Source of the DNA: Clostridiales bacterium
GTDB lineage: Bacteria > Bacillota > Clostridia > Lachnospirales > Lachnospiraceae
Length of the DNA: 64,000 bases
Assembly (NCBI GenBank): GCA_018372435.1
Contig: JAHAJA010000003.1
Location: 1 to 64,000, forward strand
Direction of reading: 5' to 3'
This document shows, in pieces, positions 34,578 through 44,116 of this stretch; within the stretch, counting starts at the first letter, position 1; each line of letters starts with the position of its first letter. The notes beneath the pieces were generated by a model. It saw only the letters and a program-made list of their open reading frames with translations. It had not been told where the DNA came from and did not search any database. The position numbers and the translations under genes are program-made.

Positions 34578-35426
34578 TTAGTAACCGTTATTAATTACTC
34601 GTTGAACAATGGTCTTTAGCGCGAGATAATCAGATGGAAGTTTATCTTTTGCAATCCACATACTGATAGATGTGGTCTGTAATTCTTCAATATAAAATTT
34701 GTTGATTCGATTCTCATTCAATACAGTATTTTGGAGAAGTAGAGATATGCCACCACCCTTAGAAACAATATTGATAATTCCTTCTACCGTATCTAGTTCA
34801 ATTAAATTGGGTGTTATTGACTGCTGTGAACATAGCCAGTCTAACAATGTTGTTCTATAAGGGCAAGAATCGATATGGTTTACAATAGCAGGAAGATTAT
34901 GAATATCTTCAAGTGATTTACAAGAGTTAGGAGCGATAAGCATTAAAGTTTCATTTGTACGAAAGATTTGCTTAGCTTGTGAAAACACATGGGAATTGTT
35001 TGTGAAGACACAGTCTACTAGTTTATGGGATAGTTGTTCTTCTATGTCAGTCTGATTTGTTGTTACAACAGAGATTGAAGTATTGGGGAAATCCTTCTGA
35101 TATTCAACTAAACATTGTGGTAATAGATATCCCGTTATCGTTTGCGTTGCCCCAATCTTCAAAGATTTTGAAGTTTCTCGAAATGATAGAACGGTCGTAT
35201 CCAGTAAGGATACGATTTGCTCTGCTTGACGTAGTAGTTTTTCGCCTTCACTTGTTAGAATAACCCCTTTGTTATGTCTGATCAACAAAGTAGCATCTAA
35301 CTCGGTTTCCAGCTTTTTAATGTGTGCTGTAATATTCGATTGTACATAACCCATATTTTCTGCAGCTTTCGAAATTGATTTAGAATAAGCCACCTCTTTA
35401 AATATCCGTAGTTCTAGACTTTCCAT
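34578..35426 (-). CDS. LysR-family transcriptional regulator
   Basis: A 282-residue regulator: N-terminal winged helix (MESLELRIFKEVAYSKSISK, then A-A-E-N-M-G-Y-V-Q-S-N-I-T-A-H-I-K-K-L-E) and a C-terminal substrate-binding domain. The start is set at 35426 because GGAGG lies eight bases upstream; an in-frame start at 35459 is less well supported. It is divergent from a DUF4865 gene, a pairing seen elsewhere, and probably controls it from the shared 140-base intergenic region. The inducer is unknown. Confidence 0.9.
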   Translation of the reverse strand: MESLELRIFKEVAYSKSISKAAENMGYVQSNITAHIKKLETELDATLLIRHNKGVILTSEGEKLLRQAEQIVSLLDTTVLSFRETSKSLKIGATQTITGYLLPQCLVEYQKDFPNTSISVVTTNQTDIEEQLSHKLVDCVFTNNSHVFSQAKQIFRTNETLMLIAPNSCKSLEDIHNLPAIVNHIDSCPYRTTLLDWLCSQQSITPNLIELDTVEGIINIVSKGGGISLLLQNTVLNENRINKFYIEELQTTSISMWIAKDKLPSDYLALKTIVQRVINNGY

Positions 35427-35567
35427 CGTTTCTTCCTCCATCAGTGATAGTGATAGCAATCATCATTATCAACTATTATACACGCAATCGGATTACATGT
35501 ATAATAAAATTGTAAAAGGAACTGACAAGCACATTTCCCTTTGATTGGGAGAAAGAAGGAATAGATT

Positions 35568-36092
35568 ATGATAGCAATGCAATATAAAATTTTATTGCCA
35601 GATGACTATGATATGAATAGTATTCGGCAGCGAGTAGCGAACAATGGAAGTAAAACAGATGGATTTCAAGATTTGCTGTTCAAAGCATATCTAATCACAG
35701 AACGGAACAAGGAATTAGGAAGAGCTAACGAATATTCGCCATTATATCTATGGAAAGATAATGATGGAATGAATCAATTTATTTTCAATGGTTTTTATGA
35801 TAATATTTTGGGTTCTTTTGGTTGGCAGAAAATTAATATTGGTATCCCATTATTATTGGATTTGAAAGATAATTTTAAGAGAACAAAATTTGCTTTAGAA
35901 ATTGAGAAGGAGATAATACCGACACAACATATGGAGCCTATGAATTTTTCCGTTGATACGGATATGTGTTCTGGAAAAGTGTTAATCTATAATCCAGATA
36001 AGTGGAAGTATGTAGAATACTATTTTTATGAAACTATGCCTGAGAATCTATTAGCGAAACCAATTTATGAAATACTTCATTTATCTGTATAA
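35568..36092 (+). CDS. DUF4865-family protein
   Basis: A 174-residue protein matching the DUF4865 pattern: M-Q-Y-K-I-L-L-P-D-D-Y-D-M near the start, the D-G-F-Q-D-L-L-F-K-A-Y-L segment, SPLYLWKDNDGMNQF, and a central FGWQKINIG. The fold resembles a dimeric alpha/beta-barrel monooxygenase-like protein, but no activity is established. AAGGAA precedes ATG at 35568; a second ATG three codons on is also possible. The divergent LysR gene is its probable regulator. Confidence 0.75.
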   Translation: MIAMQYKILLPDDYDMNSIRQRVANNGSKTDGFQDLLFKAYLITERNKELGRANEYSPLYLWKDNDGMNQFIFNGFYDNILGSFGWQKINIGIPLLLDLKDNFKRTKFALEIEKEIIPTQHMEPMNFSVDTDMCSGKVLIYNPDKWKYVEYYFYETMPENLLAKPIYEILHLSV

Positions 36093-36187
36093 ACAATGTA
36101 TAATTTAGTTTTATTGCCTAATATCCGAGAATGTTTCAAGTTTTGTGCTAATAGAAAAATTGATATAAGAATTGTTAATAGTTATAG

Positions 36188-36222
36188 TAAGGGCAAGACC
36201 AAACAAGTTGGTTTTGCCCTTA
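36188..36222 (-). terminator. terminator, twin of the hairpin at 25586
   Basis: TAAGGGCAA at the left pairs with TTGCCCTTA at the right, with further inner pairing. It follows the secreted two-repeat gene on the minus strand. The near-identical hairpin after the broken copy shows that the terminator was duplicated too. Confidence 0.7.
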
Positions 36223-36283
36223 TCTGCATTATACATCTATTTTTTTACATTCATAAAAGACCTAATATAACTCATATAATTTC

Positions 36284-37501
36284 TTATCTCTTTTGTAGTG
36301 TTAATCCTGATTGTCCATTTGCTATTTCTTTTGCTATATCATTGGCTATGATAGCTTTTCCTTTAACACCATCTAGTGTATCGATACTTTTAGCATCATT
36401 TACAGTTGTATAACTTGCGCCAGTATAAGTTAAAACTTTGTACTGATTTTTTGCACCACCACCATAGTTTGGTACTATTAAGTCGTGAACACCATTTGTT
36501 TTATGATCACTGATAATAATTGGTCCGTTTATTAATGTAAATCTTTGGTCAATATGAAGTTCTCCATTGCTTTCTGAAACTAAAAGTGCTGAATTACCAC
36601 CTGATCCACTTGTATATAGACCATTAATCATAACAAATATTTCGTCTTTTCCATCATCGTTTAAATCCACATAGTTGTAGTAGTAAGTTGTTTGGCTTGA
36701 AGAATCAGCAGGAATATCGTATTCTTTCGCAATTAATTTTTCTAAGGATGCATTAGCTGTTGTTGAAGCTTTCATACCTTTGATACCAGCTGGTAATGCT
36801 ACCATATCAACTTCTTTCGCGTCTGTTGTTTCTTTTGGTGAATGTAATTTGATACCTGATTTACCATTCTTAACCTCTTTTAGTATGTCATTAGCGATAA
36901 TAGCCTTTCCTTTAATGCCAGTTAGAGATTTTACAGTTTTTGAATCACTTACTCTTGTATACCCTTTTTTGCCACTAGTTATAATCTTATATTGTTTTTG
37001 ATTACCTTTGCCATAATAAGGAACTACTAAATCATGAACACCATTTGTTTTATGGTCACTTATAATAACTGGTGCATTCATTAATGTAAATTCTTGCTTT
37101 ACAGATAATTTTTTACCGCTTTGAGATACCCACAAAGCTGAGTCTCCGCCTGTACCACTTGTATATGGACCGCTAACAATAACAAATATTTCTTTCTTTC
37201 CATCAGCATTTAAATCTACATAGTTATAGTAGTATGTAGTTAAATCCAAATATTCATCAGGGATATCATAGTGATCAATAATTAACTTTTCCAAAGCAGC
37301 GTTTGCTTTTGTCTCAGATTTAACTCCTTTGATGTTCTTTGATAAAGAAACCATTGGTACAGTTTTTGTTTTAGTAGTAGTTGGCTTAGCAAATGTAGTT
37401 TGTATAGAAGCATATGCCTTTCCAGTAGTTGGGCTGCCACCATAGAGCATTCCCATTGACAATAAAACACATCCAGCTATTAATAATTTTTTTCTATACA
37501 T
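36284..37501 (-). CDS. secreted protein with two FG-GAP-like/EF-hand-like repeats
   Basis: A 405-residue protein with a signal peptide (about 1-31, ending AYA) and two repeats of about 150 residues. Each contains TTYYYNYVDLN-x-DGK-x-EIFV, which resembles the calcium-binding loop D-x-N-x-D-G of EF-hands and FG-GAP/VCBS repeats, then an IISDHKTNGVHDLIVP segment and KGKAIIANDI. The start MYRKK at 37501 has GGAGG eight bases upstream; an in-frame start at 37516 lies before that site. Role unknown; possibly a secreted calcium-binding or surface protein. A broken single-repeat copy lies at 25629-26990. Confidence 0.75.
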   Translation of the reverse strand: MYRKKLLIAGCVLLSMGMLYGGSPTTGKAYASIQTTFAKPTTTKTKTVPMVSLSKNIKGVKSETKANAALEKLIIDHYDIPDEYLDLTTYYYNYVDLNADGKKEIFVIVSGPYTSGTGGDSALWVSQSGKKLSVKQEFTLMNAPVIISDHKTNGVHDLVVPYYGKGNQKQYKIITSGKKGYTRVSDSKTVKSLTGIKGKAIIANDILKEVKNGKSGIKLHSPKETTDAKEVDMVALPAGIKGMKASTTANASLEKLIAKEYDIPADSSSQTTYYYNYVDLNDDGKDEIFVMINGLYTSGSGGNSALLVSESNGELHIDQRFTLINGPIIISDHKTNGVHDLIVPNYGGGAKNQYKVLTYTGASYTTVNDAKSIDTLDGVKGKAIIANDIAKEIANGQSGLTLQKR

Positions 37502-37699
37502 ATTTTTGTCCTCCATATGACTTTATTTACTTGATTTGTTATTTATCTAACTCATGTTCACAGTATATAATTCAAATGTATCTAATTTGTATCTAAAAAA
37601 ATATTTTTTTATTTTTTTAAATACATACATTATTAGCATCTTCAATAAAATATTTTTTATTGCACATACTAATTAAAATTTCAAACAAGAGGTGATAGT

Positions 37700-38470
37700 A
37701 TGGCAGTTGCACATAAAAGCGCAATCAGCGTTGGTTTGTTATATATACCTGTTGGCTTATATAAGACATCACGTGATATAGGTATATCATTTAATCAACT
37801 TTGCAAAGATACTCATGAGCGAATTAAGTATAAGAAGATATGTCCGTCCTGCAATAAAGAGGTAAAAAGTGAGGATATAATAAAGGGTTATGAGTTCGAA
37901 GAAGGTAAGTATATAACATTTACAGAAGATGAATTAGAGAATATTAAGTCTAAGAGGGATAAGACGATTCACATTGAACATTTTGCTAAAATGAGCGATA
38001 TTGATTCTATTTACTTTGAAAAAAATTATTATGTAATTCCAGAAGCAGGAGCAGAAAAGGCGTATGAATTATTAAGACAAGCTCTTCTTAATAAAAATGA
38101 AGTTGCAATTGCTCAAACAGTTTTTACAACGAAGGAAGAACTACTTATTCTATATCCGACAAAGGATTGCATAATAGCGAAGATGTTATTTTATCAAGAA
38201 GAGATACAAGAAATACCAAGATCAATCAGTAAAGTTGAAATCTCTAACGAAGAGATGGGTATGGCAAATACTATGATTGATACAATGACTAAAGACTTTG
38301 ATATATCTTTGTATCATGATGAATACCAAGAAAAGTTAAGGAATGCGATTACGCAAAAGATACAAGGGCAAGAAATTGTTAGTAGCGATTCTAGTAGACC
38401 GAATAATGTCATTAATCTTATGGAGGCATTACAAAAAACTGTTGAGCAAGCGAGGAAAGGTACCGCGTAA
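37700..38470 (+). CDS. ku: Ku protein of bacterial non-homologous end joining
   Basis: A 256-residue Ku-core protein: W-K/A-S-A-I-S-V-G-L-L-Y-I-P-V-type opening, a C-P-x-C pair in the early region (I-C-P-S-C-N-K-E, about 48-55), and the EGKYITFTEDEL and L-x-P-x-x-x-I-A-K-M-L-type strands of the DNA-encircling fold. It would form a homodimer that threads onto broken ends and recruits LigD. AGAGGTGAT precedes the ATG. Its stop codon overlaps the start of the ligase gene by one base, so the two are coupled. Confidence 0.92.
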   Translation: MAVAHKSAISVGLLYIPVGLYKTSRDIGISFNQLCKDTHERIKYKKICPSCNKEVKSEDIIKGYEFEEGKYITFTEDELENIKSKRDKTIHIEHFAKMSDIDSIYFEKNYYVIPEAGAEKAYELLRQALLNKNEVAIAQTVFTTKEELLILYPTKDCIIAKMLFYQEEIQEIPRSISKVEISNEEMGMANTMIDTMTKDFDISLYHDEYQEKLRNAITQKIQGQEIVSSDSSRPNNVINLMEALQKTVEQARKGTA

Positions 38471-39408
38471 TGGATATATTTGATGTAAAAGGGATTAAGC
38501 CAATGCTTATAACGGAACAATTAGATCCCTACGATGATTCAGATAGTATCTTCGAATTAAAACTAGATGGAATACGCTGTATTGCATATTGCAATGACAG
38601 TACAGATTTGAGAAACAAACGAGACATGAAGTTACTACCAAGGTTTCCTGAGCTTAAAGATATTCACAATAATTGCAAAACTAAGTGTATATTTGATGGA
38701 GAACTGATTGTTTTAAAAAACGGTGTTCCTGATTTTTATGAGCTTCAAAAAAGGACATTAATGTCAGACCCGTTTAAGATCCAATTAGCAAATAGCAAAT
38801 ATCCTGCAAGCTTTGTAGCTTATGATATATTGTACTATAAGGATAAAGAAGTAACGAAACTTCCACTGTTAGAACGAAAGAGCATCCTATCTGATGTAGT
38901 AGACGAATCTGAGCGGATATCCGTATCTCGTTATGTGGAAAAGAATGGAGTTCTACTTTTTGAACTAGCTAAGAAACAACAACTTGAAGGTATTGTTGGT
39001 AAGAAAAAAGAGAGTTTATATTGGTTTGATAAGAGAACGAAGGACTGGATTAAGTGTAAATTAATGAGTACCGATGATTGTGTCGTATGTGGTTATATTG
39101 AAAAAGATAATAACATGACTAGCTTAGTACTTGGCCAATATACGAATGAAGGAGTTTTGGTTTATAGAGGACATGTTACCCTAGGGGTCAGTCTTAAAAT
39201 CCTAAATCAACAAAAGTATAAGGTTAGTGGTTACTGCCCTTTTGGAGATATCCCTAAAGGTAATGAAGAAGCAATATGGTTAGAACCCAACCTTGTATGT
39301 GTAGTCGAATCAATGCCGAATGATAAAGAGTCCTTTAGACAACCCGTATTTAAAGGATTTCGAAATGATAAAACACCAAGAGAATGTATAAGAGTTGAAA
39401 AAGTATAG
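38470..39408 (+). CDS. ligD: ATP-dependent DNA ligase, LigD ligase domain only
   Basis: A 312-residue ligase with adenylation motif I K-L-D-G at 31-34 (K31 the AMP-carrying Lys), motif III D-G-E-L-I-V, motif IV E-G-I-V-G-K-K, motif V W-I-K-C-K-L, and an OB-fold C-terminal part ending in the E-C-I-R-V-E-K-V element. It lacks the polymerase/primase and phosphoesterase domains of full LigD, as in several Clostridia where these are separate genes or absent. None is nearby. Together with Ku it seals double-strand breaks. Confidence 0.92.
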   Translation: MDIFDVKGIKPMLITEQLDPYDDSDSIFELKLDGIRCIAYCNDSTDLRNKRDMKLLPRFPELKDIHNNCKTKCIFDGELIVLKNGVPDFYELQKRTLMSDPFKIQLANSKYPASFVAYDILYYKDKEVTKLPLLERKSILSDVVDESERISVSRYVEKNGVLLFELAKKQQLEGIVGKKKESLYWFDKRTKDWIKCKLMSTDDCVVCGYIEKDNNMTSLVLGQYTNEGVLVYRGHVTLGVSLKILNQQKYKVSGYCPFGDIPKGNEEAIWLEPNLVCVVESMPNDKESFRQPVFKGFRNDKTPRECIRVEKV

Positions 39409-39429
39409 CTATTTACAAGGATTTAAGAT

Positions 39430-39474
39430 AGAACCCTCCAGTCTCTACGATAAGGATGGCCAGAGGGTTCTTCT
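39430..39474 (+). terminator. terminator of the ku-ligD operon
   Basis: AGAACCCTC (39430-39438) pairs with GAGGGTTCT (39463-39471), then TCT. The rest of the 318-base gap up to 39726 is AT-rich with nothing else recognised. Confidence 0.6.
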
Positions 39475-39726
39475 ATTGTAACGGAAGCCCCAAAACACAG
39501 ATATGTTGTTGTCATGGAGAAGCTTCTTGCAAAAGCCTGAAAGTTTATGGTTAATTATATCATAAATTGTAATAATATGCTATATATCTATAGTACTCTT
39601 TAATAATAAAAATAATGGATATCTCTTGAAATTTATCTAGTAGATATATTGTTTATCAAAAGGTATAATTTAGCTGATGATGCAATTTAGAAAAAGATTA
39701 GCTTATTGAAAGGCTGGAACATAAAT

Positions 39727-40644
39727 ATGAAGATAGAACGATTACTTGGGATTACTATTTATTTACTTAACCATAAAAGGGTAACAGCGCAAACACTATC
39801 TATGCGCTTTGAGGTATCAACTAGAACCATAATGAGAGATATCAATACGCTATCTTTAGCAGGAATTCCTATTGTTACGATGTATGGTGCAGATGGCGGA
39901 TATGAAATCCTTGATTCCTTCAAGATGGAACGTCAAGTAGCGAATAAGAATGATTATTCATACATAATTACAGCTCTGCAAGGATTACAATCTGCATTTG
40001 ATAATAAAGAATTGAAGGATACGTTAGAGAAGATGCAAGCAATATCGCCTGATAGCGATACGGAAATGATATTGGATTTGGGTGTGGCTAACGAGAATAA
40101 GAGTATTAATGATAAATTAATAATTCTTAATCAGGCGATTAACAAACGTCAAAAGGTAGTGTTTTCATATACCAATGCAGCAAATGAGTATAAAGAGCAT
40201 GAAGTTGAGCCAGTTGCTACGATGTATAAGTGGTATAGTTGGTATCTATTATGTTATTATACCAAATATGAAGATTATCGAATATTCAAGCTTATTCGAA
40301 TGGAACAGTTAGGAATGACCGATCAGAAAAATAGTAAGGTACATAGTGTAAGTGAAGCAAAAAGAAAGTGGGAGCAGTCAGAGAAACAGCAAAATAGCAT
40401 ACATGTGAAGCTTTTTTGTAAGAGTATTATGAAATCGAAGTGTGTAGAATACCTAAATGGAGAAGTAGTTCAAGAATTTGATAATGGAGATGCTATATTC
40501 GAATTCGACGTACCTGAGAATGAGCATTTTTGGTACGGATCAATATTAGCATTCTCAAGTAATATACAAGTGCTTGAGCCGCTTAGCTTAATAGAAAAAA
40601 TTAAATCAACTTGTGGTGAAATTTTAGATCAATATGAAAGCTAA
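39727..40644 (+). CDS. WYL-domain transcriptional regulator (YafY type)
   Basis: A 305-residue regulator with an N-terminal winged helix (M-K-I-E-R-L-L-G-I-T-I-Y-L-L and the R-T-I-M-R-D-I-N-T-L recognition helix) and a WYL domain from about 135 (K-W-Y-S-W-Y-L-L-C-Y, then Y-R-I-F-K-L-I-R) plus a WCX extension. WYL domains bind nucleic acid or nucleotide-like ligands in several stress systems. ATG at 39727 is preferred over an in-frame TTG at 39706. The following dioxygenase-like gene, 165 bases on, may be its target. Confidence 0.88.
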   Translation: MKIERLLGITIYLLNHKRVTAQTLSMRFEVSTRTIMRDINTLSLAGIPIVTMYGADGGYEILDSFKMERQVANKNDYSYIITALQGLQSAFDNKELKDTLEKMQAISPDSDTEMILDLGVANENKSINDKLIILNQAINKRQKVVFSYTNAANEYKEHEVEPVATMYKWYSWYLLCYYTKYEDYRIFKLIRMEQLGMTDQKNSKVHSVSEAKRKWEQSEKQQNSIHVKLFCKSIMKSKCVEYLNGEVVQEFDNGDAIFEFDVPENEHFWYGSILAFSSNIQVLEPLSLIEKIKSTCGEILDQYES

Positions 40645-40809
40645 AGGAAAGTATTTCTAGCATTACTAAAGTTTGGCGAAACGAACATAGACATTGATAG
40701 TTTCTAATAAAAGATGTAAGATAGTAATGTGTTATGAGCGTTAACTGTCGCTTAATTTGCTTAATTAAGTTTGTTTGTCAATAGAATATTCAAGAAAAGA
40801 GGTAATAGT

Positions 40810-41580
40810 ATGAATAAAATGCCTGTAGTATTTATTGGACATGGTTCTCCAATGAATGCAATAGAAGAAAACCAATATGTTGAAGAATGGAGAGCGCTTA
40901 GAGAAAAAATACCTAAGCCGGAAGCAATACTCTCGATTTCTGCACATTGGTTTACAGATGGAACTAGAGTTATGACTACTGAAACTGCGAAGACAGTTTA
41001 CGATATGTATGGTTTCCCCGAGGAGCTTTATGGAGTAGTCTATAATGCGAAAGGTTCTCCACAATATGCACAAGAAGTGAAATCTTTGATTAGTCGTGAT
41101 GTAATGATAGATAATTCTTGGGGCTATGACCATGGAACGTGGTCTATTCTTCATAGAATTTATCCAGAAGCTGATATTCCTGTTTTTCAGCTGAGTGTGG
41201 ATAGAAATGCCTCTGCTGCCCAACATTATAGAATGGGGCAAGAATTATATAAACTTCGAGAACAAGGGGTACTAATACTTGGTAGTGGAAATGTAGTTCA
41301 TAATCTATCTAGAATTGACTGGAATAAAGAGAATGAAGGATACTCTTGGGCCGAAGAATTTGACAATTATATATGTGAGAATATCTTGGAGAGAAAGAAC
41401 CAAAATGTTATAGATTATCAAAAAGCAGGGAATTCCTCTTCGCTGGCGTTTACTACAATGGATCATTTTGCGCCTTTGCTTTATGTCCTTGGAGCAACAA
41501 ATGAACAGGATAAGATTACCGTATTTAACAAAGCATACCCATTAGGATCGCTATCAATGACTAGTTATTTATTTGAATAA
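40810..41580 (+). CDS. class III extradiol dioxygenase-like protein (DODA/YgiD type)
   Basis: A 256-residue protein of the 4,5-DOPA dioxygenase family: F-I-G-H-G-S-P-M-N-A at about 8-17 with a metal His, S-A-H-W-F at about 47-51 with the second His, Y-D-H-G-T-W at about 111-116, and the N-V-V-H-N-L segment with a His (about 170). It binds a single metal (zinc or iron). The start at 40810 has AGAGGT upstream; the in-frame start at 40771 does not. The reaction uses oxygen, which is odd for an apparent anaerobe; it may have another role. Confidence 0.85.
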   Translation: MNKMPVVFIGHGSPMNAIEENQYVEEWRALREKIPKPEAILSISAHWFTDGTRVMTTETAKTVYDMYGFPEELYGVVYNAKGSPQYAQEVKSLISRDVMIDNSWGYDHGTWSILHRIYPEADIPVFQLSVDRNASAAQHYRMGQELYKLREQGVLILGSGNVVHNLSRIDWNKENEGYSWAEEFDNYICENILERKNQNVIDYQKAGNSSSLAFTTMDHFAPLLYVLGATNEQDKITVFNKAYPLGSLSMTSYLFE

Positions 41581-41738
41581 TTATTATTTTTATGTGATAG
41601 CAATATCATCATTTTCTACTTCGTGGAAAGATAACATGATAATACGAAGCAAGATACATTATGAGCAAAATGAAATAAAATTCCATTCGCTTAAGGTATA
41701 ATAATACTATCAAATTAAGAATGGAGTGAGTTGTATCA

Positions 41739-43145
41739 ATGAAAGTGAAAAATCTTTTATCAAAAGCAATGACGGTAATGTTTTCAGCAGCAGTATTATT
41801 GGGAAGCAGTCAGACTCCAATGATATTTGCATCTGTGTCGGAGTCCAATAGTGCTGTATACGAGGCGCAGAATAGTGATGACTGGTTACATGCAAAAGGT
41901 AGTAAGCTATATGATAAGAATGGAAATGAAGTATGGCTTACCGGAGTAAATTGGTTTGGCTTTAATTGCACGGAAAGTGTATTCCATGGTTTATGGAGTG
42001 TAGAATTGCGTTCTGCGATTAAGGATATTGCAGATCATGGATTTAATCTACTTAGAATTCCTGTGTCTACGGAATTACTGTATTCGTGGATGATAGGAAA
42101 TCCAAAAGCAGATGTAAATGTTAACTGGTATGCGAATCCAGGATTAATAAAGCCTGACGGTTCAAAAATGAATTCCATGGAAATATTTGATCGGACAATG
42201 GAATTATGTAAAGAATATGGTATTAAAGTAATGGTAGATGTCCATAGCCCAGATTCCAACAATTCAGGACATAATTATGAATTGTGGTATGGGAAAGCAA
42301 TGACTAATGGTACCATGGTTACAACAGATATCTGGATTGATACATGGGTATGGCTTGCTAACAAGTTTAAAAACGATGATACTTTGATTGCGGCAGATCT
42401 TAAAAACGAACCCCATGGAAAAAGAGGATATACAAAGGAAGAACCGCACAATATTGCCAAGTGGGATGATACAATGGATGAAAACAACTGGAGGTATGCA
42501 GCACAGAGGTGTGGCAATGCTATACTGGAAGTGAACCCTAATATTCTTATTGTTGTTGAAGGAATCGAACAAACACCAAAAGCAGGTTATACATATGCAG
42601 ATGCTGATAAGTGGCAAAGTAGTGATGTATATAATAGAGCATGGTGGGGCGGTAATTTACGAAGAGCGAAAGAGTATCCGATTAATTTGGGACAAAATCA
42701 ATCCCAATTGGTATATTCGCCTCATGATTATGGGCCATTGGTATCAGACCAAACCTGGTTTCACAAAGACTTTACAGAGCAGACATTACTTGATGATTAC
42801 TGGTATGATTCATGGGCATATCTAGGGAAGGAAAATATCGCGCCACTGCTTATTGGGGAGTGGGGTGGAACTTTAGATGGGAAAGATAATGAAAAGTGGT
42901 TGAATATACTAGCTAATTACATGGTTAAAAACAGAATCAGTCATACTTTTTGGTGTCTTAATCCTAACTCAGGTGATACAGGAGGACTTCTTCAATATGA
43001 TTTTAAGACATGGGATGTAGCAAAATATAACTTAGTTAAGTCTACATTATGGCAAAATGGACAAGGGAAGTTTATTGGACTGGATCATCAGATTCCATTA
43101 GGAAACAACGGTATTTCCTTAAATGAACACTATGGAAATCAATAA
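41739..43145 (+). CDS. secreted GH5 endoglucanase-type glycoside hydrolase
   Basis: A 468-residue enzyme with a signal peptide (about 1-32) and a single GH5 domain. The acid/base Glu lies in D-L-K-N-E-P-H-G (about 221-228) and the nucleophile Glu in L-I-G-E-W-G-G (about 370-376). The W-L-T-G-V-N-W-F-G start and the SPHDYGP strand are typical. No carbohydrate-binding module, dockerin or anchor is present, so it is a free catalytic enzyme. A TATAAT box near 41700 and GGAGTG before the ATG support the start. It probably hydrolyses cellulose or related beta-glucans. Confidence 0.92.
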   Translation: MKVKNLLSKAMTVMFSAAVLLGSSQTPMIFASVSESNSAVYEAQNSDDWLHAKGSKLYDKNGNEVWLTGVNWFGFNCTESVFHGLWSVELRSAIKDIADHGFNLLRIPVSTELLYSWMIGNPKADVNVNWYANPGLIKPDGSKMNSMEIFDRTMELCKEYGIKVMVDVHSPDSNNSGHNYELWYGKAMTNGTMVTTDIWIDTWVWLANKFKNDDTLIAADLKNEPHGKRGYTKEEPHNIAKWDDTMDENNWRYAAQRCGNAILEVNPNILIVVEGIEQTPKAGYTYADADKWQSSDVYNRAWWGGNLRRAKEYPINLGQNQSQLVYSPHDYGPLVSDQTWFHKDFTEQTLLDDYWYDSWAYLGKENIAPLLIGEWGGTLDGKDNEKWLNILANYMVKNRISHTFWCLNPNSGDTGGLLQYDFKTWDVAKYNLVKSTLWQNGQGKFIGLDHQIPLGNNGISLNEHYGNQ

Positions 43146-43285
43146 GGAGAAACAGATGCTAAAACGCTATTGATAATTTCATAGAATAATACTAATATAG
43201 TACGTGGATAATAGAATACATTATTCGAAACTATTCAGAATCCATATTTCACGAATTAAGGTATGTATTAAGGAGAAGCAGCCCA

Positions 43286-43927
43286 ATGATAAAGAATTCC
43301 AAATTAACAAGTCCAAGATATCAACAAATAGCTACAGATATTGCAGCTAAAATAGTGGATAAGAAGTATAAGGTAGGAGATAAGATATACACGCGTTCCT
43401 CTATAGCAAGTCAATATGGGGTTTCTGCCGAAACGGCGAGAAGAGCGATTAGTATCTTAGTAGACCTTGATATTGTCGAGAGTACAAAAGGCAGTGGAGT
43501 GGTCATAAAATCCTATGAAAAGGCGGTCCAATTTGTTCATCAATATAATGATATACAAACCATTCAGGACTTAAAAAAAGATATCATGGGGAGTGTTAAT
43601 AGGCAATTAAAAGAGATTGATTACTTTAATGAAAGTTTAACAAAATTAATAGATAAGATGGATCGATATCGTTCAAGCAATCCTTTCGTACCTTACGAAA
43701 TTGAAATCTCAACAGATACACCTCTATTAAACAAAACGATTTCAGAGATGAATTTTTGGCATAATACATCTGCAACAATTGTTGCCATTAAGAGAAATAA
43801 TGAACTATTACGATCACCTGGTCCATATACAGCATTTTTACCGGAGGATATTGTATATTATGTAGGGGATGAGAAGAGTACAGAAAGGGTTTATAATTTT
43901 ATTTATCCTAATAGTGTAGAAGAATAA
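43286..43927 (+). CDS. GntR-type regulator with RCK_C (TrkA-C) domain, BusR-like
   Basis: A 213-residue protein: N-terminal GntR winged helix (about 8-75, with the S-A-E-T-A-R-R-A-I recognition helix), a coiled middle, and a C-terminal RCK_C-like domain (about 128-205: PLLNKTISEMNFW, A-T-I-V-A-I-K-R, ending V-Y-Y-V-G-D). This architecture is that of BusR, which represses compatible-solute uptake and binds cyclic di-AMP through RCK_C. An Opu-type transporter operon follows directly, with a dyad at its promoter. The cyclic di-AMP response is therefore a reasoned inference. Confidence 0.85.
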   Translation: MIKNSKLTSPRYQQIATDIAAKIVDKKYKVGDKIYTRSSIASQYGVSAETARRAISILVDLDIVESTKGSGVVIKSYEKAVQFVHQYNDIQTIQDLKKDIMGSVNRQLKEIDYFNESLTKLIDKMDRYRSSNPFVPYEIEISTDTPLLNKTISEMNFWHNTSATIVAIKRNNELLRSPGPYTAFLPEDIVYYVGDEKSTERVYNFIYPNSVEE

Positions 43928-43933
43928 TATAAG

Positions 43934-44006
43934 AAATCTGATTTAATAATCAAGTATAGTTCCTGAAAATTAAGGATATATTTGAATATTTTATCAGATT
44001 TTTTTT
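43934..44006 (+). terminator. long-loop terminator after the GntR gene
   Basis: AAATCTGAT (43934-43942) pairs with ATCAGATTT (43993-44001), then a run of T to 44006. The loop is 50 bases, so efficiency is uncertain. Confidence 0.5.
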
Positions 44007-44116
44007 GCAAATTTTATATCAAGTATTCGTACTGAAAGTGTATGATATTATGCAAAAACAGTGCAAATACACCCTACATAAAAATAGAATTCTACGAATT
44101 TCTAAAAATTTACTAT

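Noticed and set aside
42264..42617. Minus-strand ORF of 117 codons in the GH5 gene
   Set aside because: It is antisense to the catalytic domain and rich in Cys and Ile as expected for a shadow frame.
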